Shown here piece by piece: positions 47,438-56,199 of a stretch of DNA of 64,000 bases. Below the pieces are notes generated by a model. It saw nothing but the letters and a program-made list of their open reading frames with translations. It was not told where the DNA came from and made no database searches. The position numbers and the translations under genes are program-made. The stretch spans positions 21,964 through 85,963 of the forward strand of contig QKPN01000014.1 of NCBI GenBank assembly GCA_003258405.1, in the 5' to 3' direction. Within the stretch, counting starts at the first letter, position 1. Each line of letters opens with the position of its first letter. The stretch is from Rhodobacteraceae bacterium DSL-40 (GTDB taxonomy: Bacteria > Pseudomonadota > Alphaproteobacteria > Rhodobacterales > Rhodobacteraceae).

Positions 47438-47767
47438 ATGCAGAGGATGGGACTGGTGATCGGCATCGATCCCGCGCAGATAACGGAATACCGGCGGCTT
47501 CACGCCGCCGTCTGGCCGGAGGTGCTCGCCCGGCTTACGACGTCGAATATCACCAACTACTCGATTTTCCTGCGCGAGCCGGAAAACCTGCTTTTCAGCT
47601 ACTGGGAGTATGTCGGTACGGATTTCGCCGCCGACGATGCGGCCATTGCGGCTGACCCGGTGACGCAAGAGTGGTGGAAGCTCTGCGGTCCGATGCAGCG
47701 GCCGCTCGCAACGCGCGCCGAAGGGGAATGGTGGGCCGGGATGCTTGAGGTCTTCCACCTCGACTAG
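47438..47767 (+). CDS. L-fucose/L-rhamnose mutarotase-family protein
   Basis: A 109-residue alpha/beta barrel protein of the RhaM family (COG3254): MGLVIGIDP, YRRLHAAVWPEVLARL with the catalytic-type histidine, YSIFLREPENLLFSYWEY, and WW near residue 80. It interconverts anomers of L-fucose or L-rhamnose to feed the dehydrogenase. It is cotranscribed with the lactonase and followed by a strong terminator. The family does not separate fucose from rhamnose by motif; context favours L-fucose. Confidence 0.87.
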   Translation: MQRMGLVIGIDPAQITEYRRLHAAVWPEVLARLTTSNITNYSIFLREPENLLFSYWEYVGTDFAADDAAIAADPVTQEWWKLCGPMQRPLATRAEGEWWAGMLEVFHLD

Positions 47768-47771
47768 ACTG

Positions 47772-47806
47772 AAAATGGTTCGGAGCGAAACACTCCGAAC
47801 CATTTT
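47772..47806. terminator. Terminator after the mutarotase gene
   Basis: AAAATGGTTCGGAG-cgaaaca-CTCCGAACCATTTT is a 14-bp perfect stem with a 7-base loop and A/U ends. It lies between the mutarotase gene and the convergent peptide transporter operon and can act in both directions. Confidence 0.88.
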
Positions 47807-47892
47807 GGCGCCAGATCATTGGCCAGACCAAAAGCCTTGGTCGGGCCGCGCTACACTCCGAAGCGGCTTTGCTTCGAGAACTCGTGCCGGCG

Positions 47893-48729
47893 TCAGTGCG
47901 CGTGCAGAGCGCGGCGACGTGCCACCCGGGCCCGGATCGCCTCGATGTCGGTTTCGGGCGTCGCGGCGAAGAGCTGGCGCGTGTAGGGGTGTTGCGGGTT
48001 GGAGAAGACCGTATCGCGGCTGCCCTGTTCCACCACCTCGCCCTTGTTCATCACCATGACTTCATCGGCGATGTAGCGGACGACCGAAAGGTCGTGGCTG
48101 ATGAAGACATAGGTGAGGCCGAATTCCTCCTGGAGATCGGCCAGCAGGTTCAGTACCTGTGCCTGCACCGAGAGATCGAGCGCGGAAACCGGCTCGTCGA
48201 GCACGAGGAGATCGGGATTCAGCATGAGGGCGCGGGCGATGGCGATGCGCTGGCGCTGACCGCCCGAGAACATGTGCGGATAGCGGTTGAAGTGCTCCGG
48301 GGCGAGTCCGACCTTGATGAGCATCGCCTCGGCGCGGGTTCGGCGTTCGGCAGCGGGCAGGTCTGTGTTGAGCTGGAGCGGCTCCATCAGGACGTTGCCG
48401 ATCTTCTGGCGCGGATTGAGGCTGCCGTAGGGGTTCTGGAACACCATCTGCACCTTGGACCGCAGGGCCGGCGACGGCCGGCGGGTGCCGATGTCGACCT
48501 CGTCGCCATCGATGCGGAGCGTGCCGCCCGATTGACGGTCGATCAAGGCGATGATGCGGGCGAGGGTCGATTTGCCTGAGCCCGACTCGCCGACGATCGC
48601 AAGCGTCCGGCCCTTCTCGACCGCAAAGCTCGCGCCCTTCACCGCACGGATGGTCTCGGCCTTGCCGAAGAGCCCGCCGGCGACAAAATAGTCCTGCGTG
48701 AGGGCGTTGCCCTCGACGACAATACTCAT
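47893..48729 (-). CDS. Peptide ABC importer ATPase (DppF/OppF-like)
   Basis: A 278-residue ATPase with Walker A GESGSGKS, signature FSGGQRQRIAIARAL, Walker B LLVLDEPVSALD and the switch histidine in VFISHDLSVVRYI. The C-terminal segment NPQHPYTRQLFAATPE is typical of the Opp/Dpp group. It pairs with the DppD-like ATPase whose stop overlaps its start by 4 bp. Last gene of the dpp operon. Confidence 0.92.
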   Translation of the reverse strand: MSIVVEGNALTQDYFVAGGLFGKAETIRAVKGASFAVEKGRTLAIVGESGSGKSTLARIIALIDRQSGGTLRIDGDEVDIGTRRPSPALRSKVQMVFQNPYGSLNPRQKIGNVLMEPLQLNTDLPAAERRTRAEAMLIKVGLAPEHFNRYPHMFSGGQRQRIAIARALMLNPDLLVLDEPVSALDLSVQAQVLNLLADLQEEFGLTYVFISHDLSVVRYIADEVMVMNKGEVVEQGSRDTVFSNPQHPYTRQLFAATPETDIEAIRARVARRRALHAH

Positions 48730-49565
48730 TGCGCGCCCTCCGCGCCGAAGAAATCGGAAACCGTGGGGAGCCGGTCGCCCGTCGCATTCTCTGGCAGGGC
48801 GGAGAGCAGCGCGCGGGTATAGGGGTGCTGCGGCGCCTCGAAGAGGCTGAGGACGTCGGCCTCTTCCATCTTTCGGCCCTTGTACTGCACCACGACCCGG
48901 TCGGCGGTCTCGGCAACCACGCCCATATCATGGGTGATGAGGATGAGCGCCATGCCGTGCTCCTCCTGGAGTTTCATCAGCAGGTCGAGGATCTGCTTCT
49001 GGATCGTCACGTCGAGAGCCGTGGTGGGTTCGTCGGCGATGAGCAGGCGGGGGTTGGTTGCGATCGCCATCGCGATCATCACGCGCTGGCACTGTCCGCC
49101 GGACATCTGGTGCGGATAGGACTGGATCTTGGCCGCCGGTTCGGGAATGCCCACCGCCTGAAAGAGCTCGATGGCGCGGGCATGTGCCTCGCGCCGGCTC
49201 ATGCCGAGATTGAGCCGGAGCACTTCCTCGATCTGGAACCCGACGGTGAAGGAGGGGTTGAGCGAGGCGATCGGCTCCTGGAAGATCATGGTGATTTCCC
49301 GCCCGATGATGCGCCGCCGCTCGGCCCTCGAGAGGCGCAGCAGATCCGTGCCGTCGAAGATCATCTCGTCGGCGGTGACGGTTGCGGTGTCGGGCAGGAG
49401 CCCCATCACCGCGAGCATCGACACGGATTTGCCCGAACCCGACTCGCCCACGATCGCGAGCACTTCGCGGGGCGAGACCGAGACGTCGATGCCATCGACG
49501 GCGGTGAAGGCTCCGGTCGCGGTGGCGAAGCGGACCGTGAGGTTGCGGATGGTGAGAATGGGCAT
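48726..49565 (-). CDS. Peptide ABC importer ATPase (DppD/OppD-like)
   Basis: A 279-residue ATPase with Walker A GESGSGKS, signature [15 protein letters not shown], Walker [13 protein letters not shown] and [13 protein letters not shown]. The tail [17 protein letters not shown] is the oligopeptide-ATPase C-terminal motif. The start at 49565 lies 14 bp after the permease gene. Together with the DppF-like protein it drives the two permeases. Confidence 0.92.
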   Translation of the reverse strand: MPILTIRNLTVRFATATGAFTAVDGIDVSVSPREVLAIVGESGSGKSVSMLAVMGLLPDTATVTADEMIFDGTDLLRLSRAERRRIIGREITMIFQEPIASLNPSFTVGFQIEEVLRLNLGMSRREAHARAIELFQAVGIPEPAAKIQSYPHQMSGGQCQRVMIAMAIATNPRLLIADEPTTALDVTIQKQILDLLMKLQEEHGMALILITHDMGVVAETADRVVVQYKGRKMEEADVLSLFEAPQHPYTRALLSALPENATGDRLPTVSDFFGAEGAQ

Positions 49566-49578
49566 CGGCGTCCTCCGT

Positions 49579-50481
49579 TCAGCTCTTCTTGAGCTTGGGA
49601 TCGAGCGCATCGCGCAGCCCGTCGCCCATCAGGTTGATTGCGAGCACCGAGACGAGGATCGCGAGGCCGGGGAAGGTCACCACCCACCAGGCGCGCAGGA
49701 TGAACTCGCGGGCCTCTGCGAGCATCGTGCCCCATTCGGATGCGGGCGGCTGTGCGCCCATCCCGAGAAAGCCGAGTGCGGCGGCATCGAGCACGGCGGA
49801 GGAGAAGGAGAGCGTTGCCTGCACGATGAGCGGTGCGAGGCAGTTGGGCAGGATGGTGCGGAACATGAGCCGCATGTTGCCCGCCCCTGCGACCTGCGCG
49901 GCGGTGACATATTCCCGCCGCTTCTCGCCCATTACCGCGGCGCGGGTGAGGCGGGCAAAATGCGGCTGGTAGACAATGGCGATGGCGATCATCGCGTTGG
50001 TAAGCCCCGGCCCCAGCACTGCGACGAGCACAAGGGCGAGAAGGAGCGAGGGAAAGGCCAGGATCACATCCATCACGCGCATGATGACCGCGTCGACCCA
50101 CCCGCCGAAGAAGCCGGCGACAAGGCCGATCACGATACCGCCCGAGAGGGCGATCGAGACCACGACGACCCCGATGAAGAGCGAATACTGCGCGCCGAAG
50201 ATCAGCCGCGAGAGCATGTCGCGGCCAACCGCATCCGTGCCGAGCAGGAATTCGGCGCGCCCGCCCTCCTGCCAGACCGGCGGCACGAGCAGCGCGTCGC
50301 GGAACTGCGCGGCCGGATTGTGCGGGGCAATGAGCGGCGCGAAGACCGCCATGATCACGAGGCAGATGAAGACGGCGAGGCCTGCAACCGCGCCGCGGTT
50401 CTGGCGGAAGTGATACCAGAATTCCGCGAGCATCCGGCGCCGGATTGCCGCACTGCTGAGCTTTACGGTCGTATCGGTCAT
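49579..50481 (-). CDS. Peptide ABC importer permease (DppC-like)
   Basis: A 300-residue permease with the N-terminal OppC-type segment (FRQNRGAVAGLAVFICLVIMA, LLGTDAVGRDMLSRLIFGA) and six predicted helices. The coupling loop EYVTAAQVAGAGNMRLMFRTILPN has the EAA-type motif. Its start overlaps the DppB-like stop by 4 bp. Confidence 0.93.
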   Translation of the reverse strand: MTDTTVKLSSAAIRRRMLAEFWYHFRQNRGAVAGLAVFICLVIMAVFAPLIAPHNPAAQFRDALLVPPVWQEGGRAEFLLGTDAVGRDMLSRLIFGAQYSLFIGVVVVSIALSGGIVIGLVAGFFGGWVDAVIMRVMDVILAFPSLLLALVLVAVLGPGLTNAMIAIAIVYQPHFARLTRAAVMGEKRREYVTAAQVAGAGNMRLMFRTILPNCLAPLIVQATLSFSSAVLDAAALGFLGMGAQPPASEWGTMLAEAREFILRAWWVVTFPGLAILVSVLAINLMGDGLRDALDPKLKKS

Positions 50482-51485
50482 CGGCGGCGGATCCTCGGAT
50501 TGATGAGGCCATAGGTTAGATCGACGAGAAGGTTCACGATCATGACGAGGCCCGCGATCAGCAGGAGCCCGCTCTGGACCACCGGATAATCGCGCCGCGA
50601 GATCGAATCGATCATCCATTTGCCGATGCCGGGCCAGGAGAAGATCGTCTCGGTCAGGATTGCGCCGGCCATCAGCACGCCGACCTGAAGCCCGATGGTG
50701 GTAATGACCGGGATCATCGCGTTGCGTAGCGCATGGACCATGACCACCCGGCGGAATGGCAGGCCCTTGGCCTTCGCGGTGCGCACATAGTCCTCTCCCA
50801 TGACCTCGAGCATCGCCGAACGGGTCTGGCGGGCGATCACCGCGAGCGGGATCGTCGCCAGCACGATCGAGGGCAGGATCAGGTGCGATACAGCGGAGGC
50901 GAAGGCGCCCTTCTGGCCAGAGAGCAGGCTGTCGATCAGCATGAAGCCGGTAACGGGCGGAAAGAAATACATGAGCGAGATACGCCCCGAAACCGGCGTC
51001 CAGCCGAGCGTGCCGGAGAAGAAGATGATGAGAAGCAGGCCCCACCAGAAGATCGGCATGGAGAAGCCGACGAGCGCGACGGTCATCGAGATCTGATCGA
51101 ACCAGGAGCCGCGCTTGATCGCCGCGAGCACGCCGACCGGCACGCCGATGACCGTCGCGATGACGATGGCGACGAAGGCGAGCTCAAGCGTTGCGGGGAA
51201 GAGTGCCAGAAATTCGGTCAGCACCGGCTTCTTGGTGACAAGCGAATTGCCGAGATCCCCGTGCAGCAGCCGGCCGAGGAAGTCGAGATACTGCTGCCAG
51301 AGCGGGCGATCGAAACCGAGCTGCGCCGCCAGCTCGGCATGCCGCTCCGGCGACAGACCGCGCTCTCCCGCCATCAGCAGGACCGGGTCGCCGGGCAGGA
51401 CGCGGACGAAACCGAAGGCGATGATGGTGATCCCGAGAAAGGTCGGGACGAGATAGAGCAGCTTGGTGAGAAAGAACCGGATCAT
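50478..51485 (-). CDS. Peptide ABC importer permease (DppB-like)
   Basis: A 335-residue permease with six helices. OppB/DppB features are FLGITIIAFGFVRVLPGDP near the N-terminus, PVGVLAAIKRGSWFDQ, and the EAA-type loop EDYVRTAKAKGLPFRRVVMVHALRN. It follows the binding-protein gene by about 70 bp. Confidence 0.93.
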   Translation of the reverse strand: MIRFFLTKLLYLVPTFLGITIIAFGFVRVLPGDPVLLMAGERGLSPERHAELAAQLGFDRPLWQQYLDFLGRLLHGDLGNSLVTKKPVLTEFLALFPATLELAFVAIVIATVIGVPVGVLAAIKRGSWFDQISMTVALVGFSMPIFWWGLLLIIFFSGTLGWTPVSGRISLMYFFPPVTGFMLIDSLLSGQKGAFASAVSHLILPSIVLATIPLAVIARQTRSAMLEVMGEDYVRTAKAKGLPFRRVVMVHALRNAMIPVITTIGLQVGVLMAGAILTETIFSWPGIGKWMIDSISRRDYPVVQSGLLLIAGLVMIVNLLVDLTYGLINPRIRRR

Positions 51486-51553
51486 GATGTCGCTCCCCTT
51501 TCCGGGCGCGCGGCGGAGAATGGCTCGCGCGCCCGGTCCCCATGTCCGAGCGG

Positions 51554-53158
51554 TTACTCGGCGAGATCGACGGTATCGAAGGCGAAGTCCCCGAGCGGGC
51601 TCATGACAAACCCGGTCACGTCGGCGCGCATCGGCACGAACTGTGTCGAATGGGCGAGCGTGTCCCAGGGGGCCTGTTCCTTGAAGATCACCTGGGCCTC
51701 TTCATAGAGGCGGGTGCGCTCGGCAATGTCGTTGGTGGTCTTGGCTTCGGACAGGAGTTTGGAGAAATCCTCGTTGCACCACTGCGCGCGGTTCGCACCG
51801 CCGTCGCCCGTCGCGGCGCAGGAGAGCAGCACCCCCATGAAGTTGTCCGGGTCACCGTTGTCGCCGGTCCAGCCGAGAATCACGGCGCCGTCGCGGTTCA
51901 CTTCGGTGGATTTCTTGAGATACTCACCCCACTCGTAGCTGACGATTTCGGCATTGACGCCGACTTTCGCCAGATCGGACTGCATGAGCTCGGCCGTGCG
52001 CCGCGCATTCGGCATGTAGGGCCGCTGTACCGGCATGGCCCAGATCTTCATCGAGAGACCGGAGGCACCTGCCTCCTCGAGCATCGCCTTGGCGGTATCC
52101 GGGTCGTAGGGATCATCCTCGATCGCGTCGTTGTAGGACCACATTGTCGGCGGGATCGGGTTCTTCGCGATCTGGCCCGCGCCCTGAAACACGGCATCGA
52201 TGATGGCCTGCTTGTTGATCGCCATGTTGAGGGCCTTGCGCACCTTCGGATTGTCGAAGGGGGCGACAGTGGTGTTGTAGGCGAGATAGGCGACGTTGAG
52301 CCCCGGCTGCTCGTCGAGCTTGAGGCTGTCATCGGCGCGGATCGAGTCGAGATCGGCCGGCGCAGGGTAGGGCATCAGGTGACATTCGCCCGCCTTGAGC
52401 TTCTGAAGGCGGACCGAACCGTCCGGGGTAATGGCAAAGACCAGATCGTCGATCTTCGGCGCTTCGCCCCAGTAGTCGGCGTTCTTCTGATAGCGGATCA
52501 CCGCATCCTTCTGGTAGGCGACGAAGCGGAACGGACCGGTGCCGATCGGCAGGTTGTTGAGGTCTTCCTTCGTGCCGGCCTCCGCCAGCGTGTCGGCATA
52601 TTCTTTCGATACGATCGAGGCAAAGGGCATCGCGATATTGGCCAGGAAGGGAGCCTCCGGCCGGTTCAGCACGAACTTGACCGTGTGGTCATCGACCTTG
52701 ACGATCTCCTTGACGAGGTCGGGCATCTCCATGGCGTCGTAATATTCGTAGGTTATGCCGGGGATATACTGGTGCCACGGGTCATCGGTGCTGGCCTGGC
52801 GCATGAAACTAAAGATCACGTCGTCGGCGTTGAAATCTCGGCTTGGGGTGAACTTGTCATTCGAATGGAATTTGACCCCTTCGCGGAGGTGGAAGGTATA
52901 TTCCAGCCCGTCCTCCGAGACCTCCCAGCTTTCGGCAAGTGCGGGCTCGACTTCGGTCGTCCCGGGCTTGAACTGCGCGAGGCGGTTGTAGACGGCGTGC
53001 GCCGAGGCGTCAAAAGTGGTGCCCGCCGTATAGGGGGCCGGGTCGAAACCTTCGGGTGAGGCCTCGGAGCAATAGACAAACGTCTTGGCGGCAGCGGGCA
53101 TTGCTGCGCACAAGGCAAGGATAGAAGCGGCAATCAGGCTTCGGGACATGCGTCTCAT
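51554..53158 (-). CDS. Peptide-binding protein (DppA-like, SBP family 5)
   Basis: A 534-residue exported binding protein: Sec signal peptide (residues 1 to about 24, ending AMPAAA), then the family 5 fold with FVYCSEASPEGFDP, the VEPALAESWEVSEDGLEYTF block and DADDVIFSF-like FNADDVIFSF. This is close to E. coli DppA in type and length, so dipeptides (or haem or 5-aminolevulinate) are likely ligands. First gene of the dppABCDF-order operon. Confidence 0.92.
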   Translation of the reverse strand: MRRMSRSLIAASILALCAAMPAAAKTFVYCSEASPEGFDPAPYTAGTTFDASAHAVYNRLAQFKPGTTEVEPALAESWEVSEDGLEYTFHLREGVKFHSNDKFTPSRDFNADDVIFSFMRQASTDDPWHQYIPGITYEYYDAMEMPDLVKEIVKVDDHTVKFVLNRPEAPFLANIAMPFASIVSKEYADTLAEAGTKEDLNNLPIGTGPFRFVAYQKDAVIRYQKNADYWGEAPKIDDLVFAITPDGSVRLQKLKAGECHLMPYPAPADLDSIRADDSLKLDEQPGLNVAYLAYNTTVAPFDNPKVRKALNMAINKQAIIDAVFQGAGQIAKNPIPPTMWSYNDAIEDDPYDPDTAKAMLEEAGASGLSMKIWAMPVQRPYMPNARRTAELMQSDLAKVGVNAEIVSYEWGEYLKKSTEVNRDGAVILGWTGDNGDPDNFMGVLLSCAATGDGGANRAQWCNEDFSKLLSEAKTTNDIAERTRLYEEAQVIFKEQAPWDTLAHSTQFVPMRADVTGFVMSPLGDFAFDTVDLAE

Positions 53159-53336
53159 GGTCGTCCTCTGTCGCTGTTGGGGCCCGGATTCCTTCACCCT
53201 GCCGAGATTTCGGATGATGCGATCTGCTGATGCCCGGCCCCGTTCTCGGTCCATGACAATTTTTTGACCATTTGCTCAAAACTGCAAGCACGGAGTTTCG
53301 GGACACGCCGTCGCGTCCCGCCCGCTGGACGGCGGA

Positions 53337-53355
53337 GCAGGGTGCATGACCCTGC
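53337..53355 (-). terminator. Small stem-loop between the GntR/UTRA gene and the peptide transporter operon
   Basis: GCAGGGT-gcatg-ACCCTGC is a 7-bp perfect stem with a 5-base loop, 55 bp beyond the GntR stop. The remaining 53159-53409 gap should contain the dppA promoter, which I cannot place with confidence. Confidence 0.4.
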
Positions 53356-53409
53356 AAGGCGATGCTCTGCCGGGTGAAAAGAGTTGTGAAGGCCGTGTCC
53401 TGACCGGCG

Positions 53410-54201
53410 CTATTTCACATAGAAATGCAGCCGTGCACGGTCAGTACGGTGCGTTGCAAAATAGAGTTCGACCGGCGTTCCGTGCTGATCGCTCGAAAGC
53501 GATTCGATTCCCAGAAGTGGCGTGCCGGGTTCGACCTCGAGCAGCGCCGCGGTCTCTTCCGACGCGCTGATCGCCTCGATCCAGCGTTCCGCGCGGGTGA
53601 GGACGATGCCGTAGCGCCGCCGCAGTGTCTCGTAGAGCGAGCGGTTCTCCATTGGCGCCGCCTCCATGCCGGGAACGGCGGAGGGGCGCAGCAGGGCGAG
53701 GACCCGGGTGCGCGGCTCGTCATCGACGCAGAGCACGCGGTCGAGCACGGCGACGTTCGGCTCGTCATCGCGCAGGCTGAGCTTGTGCGCTTCATCTGCG
53801 GTGGCCGGGCGCAGGCCCTGGAACAGGATCCGGCGCGAGACGATCTTGCTCGTGCCGACAAAATCGCTGGTGAAGGAGATCGTCGTGCCGATGAAATCCT
53901 GATCGGTGCGGGCTTCGGAGACGAAGGAGCCCTTGCCCTGCATCTTGTAGACCCGGCGTTCGACCACGAGCTGGTTGAGGGCTTCGCGCACCACGGTGCG
54001 TGACACGCCGAACATGCGGCAGAGCTCCGCTTCAGATGGCAACTGGTCGTGGGGCGAGAGGTTGCCCGAGGCAATCATCTCGATAAGGCGCGCCTTTGCC
54101 TGGGCCCAGAGCGGCGCGCTGCCCTCCTCGGCGGAGCGGTGCAGCACGGCGGTTGCGATACCGGCCCTCATGGCGGCTTCAGGCTTGGGCGCTTGCGACA
54201 T
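53410..54201 (-). CDS. GntR-family regulator (HutC/UTRA type) of the polyol cluster
   Basis: A 263-residue repressor-type protein: winged helix at about residues 30-98 (LPSEAELCRMFGVSRTVVREAL, MQGKGSFVSE) and a UTRA ligand-binding domain to the C-terminus (LLGIESLSSD, PVELYFATHRTDRARLHFYV). The likely effector is a polyol or polyol phosphate. It overlaps the GlpD-like gene by 23 bp, so it is cotranscribed with it. The start at 54201 is chosen for length; an ATG at 54171 would remove ten residues and avoid the overlap. Confidence 0.82.
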   Translation of the reverse strand: MSQAPKPEAAMRAGIATAVLHRSAEEGSAPLWAQAKARLIEMIASGNLSPHDQLPSEAELCRMFGVSRTVVREALNQLVVERRVYKMQGKGSFVSEARTDQDFIGTTISFTSDFVGTSKIVSRRILFQGLRPATADEAHKLSLRDDEPNVAVLDRVLCVDDEPRTRVLALLRPSAVPGMEAAPMENRSLYETLRRRYGIVLTRAERWIEAISASEETAALLEVEPGTPLLGIESLSSDQHGTPVELYFATHRTDRARLHFYVK

Positions 54202-55915
54202 GGCGAATCTCGGTTTGCGGTTGGGCCGGCACGCGATGCCTGCTGGCCAGAAGGTCGAGGGTGGCGGCGATCTCGGCCTCCTTGCGCTCGGGGCTCCACC
54301 CAAGCAGTGTTGCCGCAATCTCCGCGCAATCGCAAATTGTTGCAGCGCTCGTATGGCCTTCGAACGCCATCAGGGTCCGGCGCAGCACGATATCCTCGAG
54401 GCGGGTGACGCGCTCGCGGGTCGTGATCCAGGCAATCTCGCCCGCGTGGTAGGCAGGGGCGCCGGCAAGCGGACGTCTGCCCTCGGCATCGAAGCTGGCC
54501 GCGACCTCGGCGCCAAGGCTGCCATACCGGTCGAGCAGGCGCTGCGCGTCCTCCGGTGTTATCCGCCCCTTGCCGGCGATATCGCCAATGGCCGCTGCGC
54601 GGCCTTCGGGCGTGCGGGGGAACCCGTGTCCGCCGCCGATTGCGAGGGCTTCCGTCGAGGCGCTCCGGCTGGCATCGATCATCGGCAGGATCTTGTCGGT
54701 GAGTTGCTCGGCGCAGGCACGGTACGTGGTCCATTTGCCGCCGATCAGCGTGACGACGCGGAAAGGGCGGCCGGGGGCGGGCTCGAAGACGCGGAAGGTA
54801 TGATCACGGCTGATGGCGCCCGTGGCACCATCCCCGCTGAGAGGCAAGGGGCGCACACCGGAATAGACGAAACGGATCTGATCCCGCGCAGGGGCCGCCT
54901 CAGGCAGCAGATCGGTCAGCACATCGAAGAGGTAGTCGATCTCCGCATCGGTGCAGACGCTCTCGTCGGGGTTCGTCACCCTGAGATCGGTGGTGCCGAG
55001 CAGGACCATGCGCTCGTCGAGCCGGAAGATCAGGCAGGCGCGGTGATCGCGGGTTTCGAAATAGAGCATGACATCACCGAGTTCGGCGGCGAGATCGGGG
55101 CGCTCAAGGACGAGATGCGATCCGCGGGTTCCGCCGATCAGCCGGTCCGGCACACCGATGCGCTTGTCCACCCTGTCGGCCCAGGCGCCTGCGCAGTTGA
55201 CGACGAGGCTCGGACGGATGGTGGTGGAGCGGCCGGTCTGGCGGTCGAGCAGCTCGACGGCACCGTCGATCATGCTCGTAACTTCCGTATAGGGTGCAGC
55301 GAAGGCGTCCGGGCAGGCCGCCTCGGCATCGGCGACGAGTTCGAGCGACAGGCGCTCCGGCGAGTGGATCCGGGCGTCCCAGTATTCAAGTACGGCCCGG
55401 ACATCCGCGGCGAAGGGGATCTGCTTCCGGGCTGTGGCGATCGGCACCGGACGGTGCCGCGGCATGGTGCGCTTGAGCTTGCCGAAATGATCGAAGATCA
55501 CGAGGCCCGCGCGTACGGCGAGCGCGCCCTTCGGGCCCGGCGTGCGCTTGAGCTTGAGGAAGCGAAGGCCGGCGTCGATGAGCCCTCCCGTCCAGCTCAG
55601 CGCGGGCACCCAGACCGGAATCGGCCGGACGAGATGCGGGGCGTTGAGGAGGAGGCGATTGCGCTCCTCGACGGATTCGCGGACGAGAGCAAATTCGCCG
55701 GTCTCGAGATAGCGCAACCCGCCGTGGATGAGCCGGGAGGGGGCCGAGCTGGTTCCGGAGGCAAAATCACCACGCTCGACGAGCACCGCAGGGATGCCCT
55801 GTGCGGCGAGATCGCGGAATACGCCGATCCCGTTGATTCCCCCACCGATGATGAGAACCCTGCCATCCCCTTCGCCGCGGGCGAGGCGCCCCATCACTTC
55901 ATCTCGGCTTTGCAT
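54179..55915 (-). CDS. GlpD-like FAD-dependent polyol-phosphate dehydrogenase
   Basis: A 578-residue flavoprotein of the glycerol-3-phosphate dehydrogenase family: dinucleotide motif VLIIGGGINGIGVFRDLAAQ, the family signature FASGTSSAPSRLIHGGLRYLE, YWDARI, VVNCAGAWAD, and GGKWTTYR. It should feed electrons to quinone at the membrane. Substrate may be glycerol 3-phosphate or a longer polyol phosphate such as erythritol 4-phosphate (EryB is of this family). It is divergent from the kinase-transporter operon and overlaps the GntR gene. Confidence 0.85.
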   Translation of the reverse strand: MQSRDEVMGRLARGEGDGRVLIIGGGINGIGVFRDLAAQGIPAVLVERGDFASGTSSAPSRLIHGGLRYLETGEFALVRESVEERNRLLLNAPHLVRPIPVWVPALSWTGGLIDAGLRFLKLKRTPGPKGALAVRAGLVIFDHFGKLKRTMPRHRPVPIATARKQIPFAADVRAVLEYWDARIHSPERLSLELVADAEAACPDAFAAPYTEVTSMIDGAVELLDRQTGRSTTIRPSLVVNCAGAWADRVDKRIGVPDRLIGGTRGSHLVLERPDLAAELGDVMLYFETRDHRACLIFRLDERMVLLGTTDLRVTNPDESVCTDAEIDYLFDVLTDLLPEAAPARDQIRFVYSGVRPLPLSGDGATGAISRDHTFRVFEPAPGRPFRVVTLIGGKWTTYRACAEQLTDKILPMIDASRSASTEALAIGGGHGFPRTPEGRAAAIGDIAGKGRITPEDAQRLLDRYGSLGAEVAASFDAEGRRPLAGAPAYHAGEIAWITTRERVTRLEDIVLRRTLMAFEGHTSAATICDCAEIAATLLGWSPERKEAEIAATLDLLASRHRVPAQPQTEIRHVASAQA

Positions 55916-55954
55916 GTTGTCCTCCGGTCATTTCGCAGCGTCTCCGCGCCCTTG

Positions 55955-56116
55955 CTTGTTATTACAACTTAGAACGGAAGTCCGATCAAGGGGATGTTTT
56001 CGCTGCAATGCGGGAATAAATGTTGCGGATGCGGCACGAAAAACGCCATATTTCAGTCATATTTTGCTTCTTGACAGGTCGATCGTTCTCCCCTTCTATG
56101 AACATATCATAACAAG
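55955..56116. promoter_or_regulatory. Divergent control region of the polyol cluster with inverted candidate operators
   Basis: CTTGTTAT at 55955-55962 and its inverse ATAACAAG at 56109-56116 flank the centre of the 55916-56199 gap between the GlpD-like and kinase genes. The first lies inside TTGTtattACAA, which fits the loose GT-N-AC pattern of GntR operators. A TTGACA hexamer at 56071-56076 with TCTATG 18 bases later could be the promoter of the kinase operon. The whole gap is unusually A/T-rich. All assignments here are tentative. Confidence 0.4.
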
Positions 56117-56199
56117 TTGGCTTGTGGCCTCAGGCGAGGCCGGCCGTAAAGACGAGCTGCGCCGGGGAAGAGCGCGGCCGAATCAACGGGAGGAAAGGA

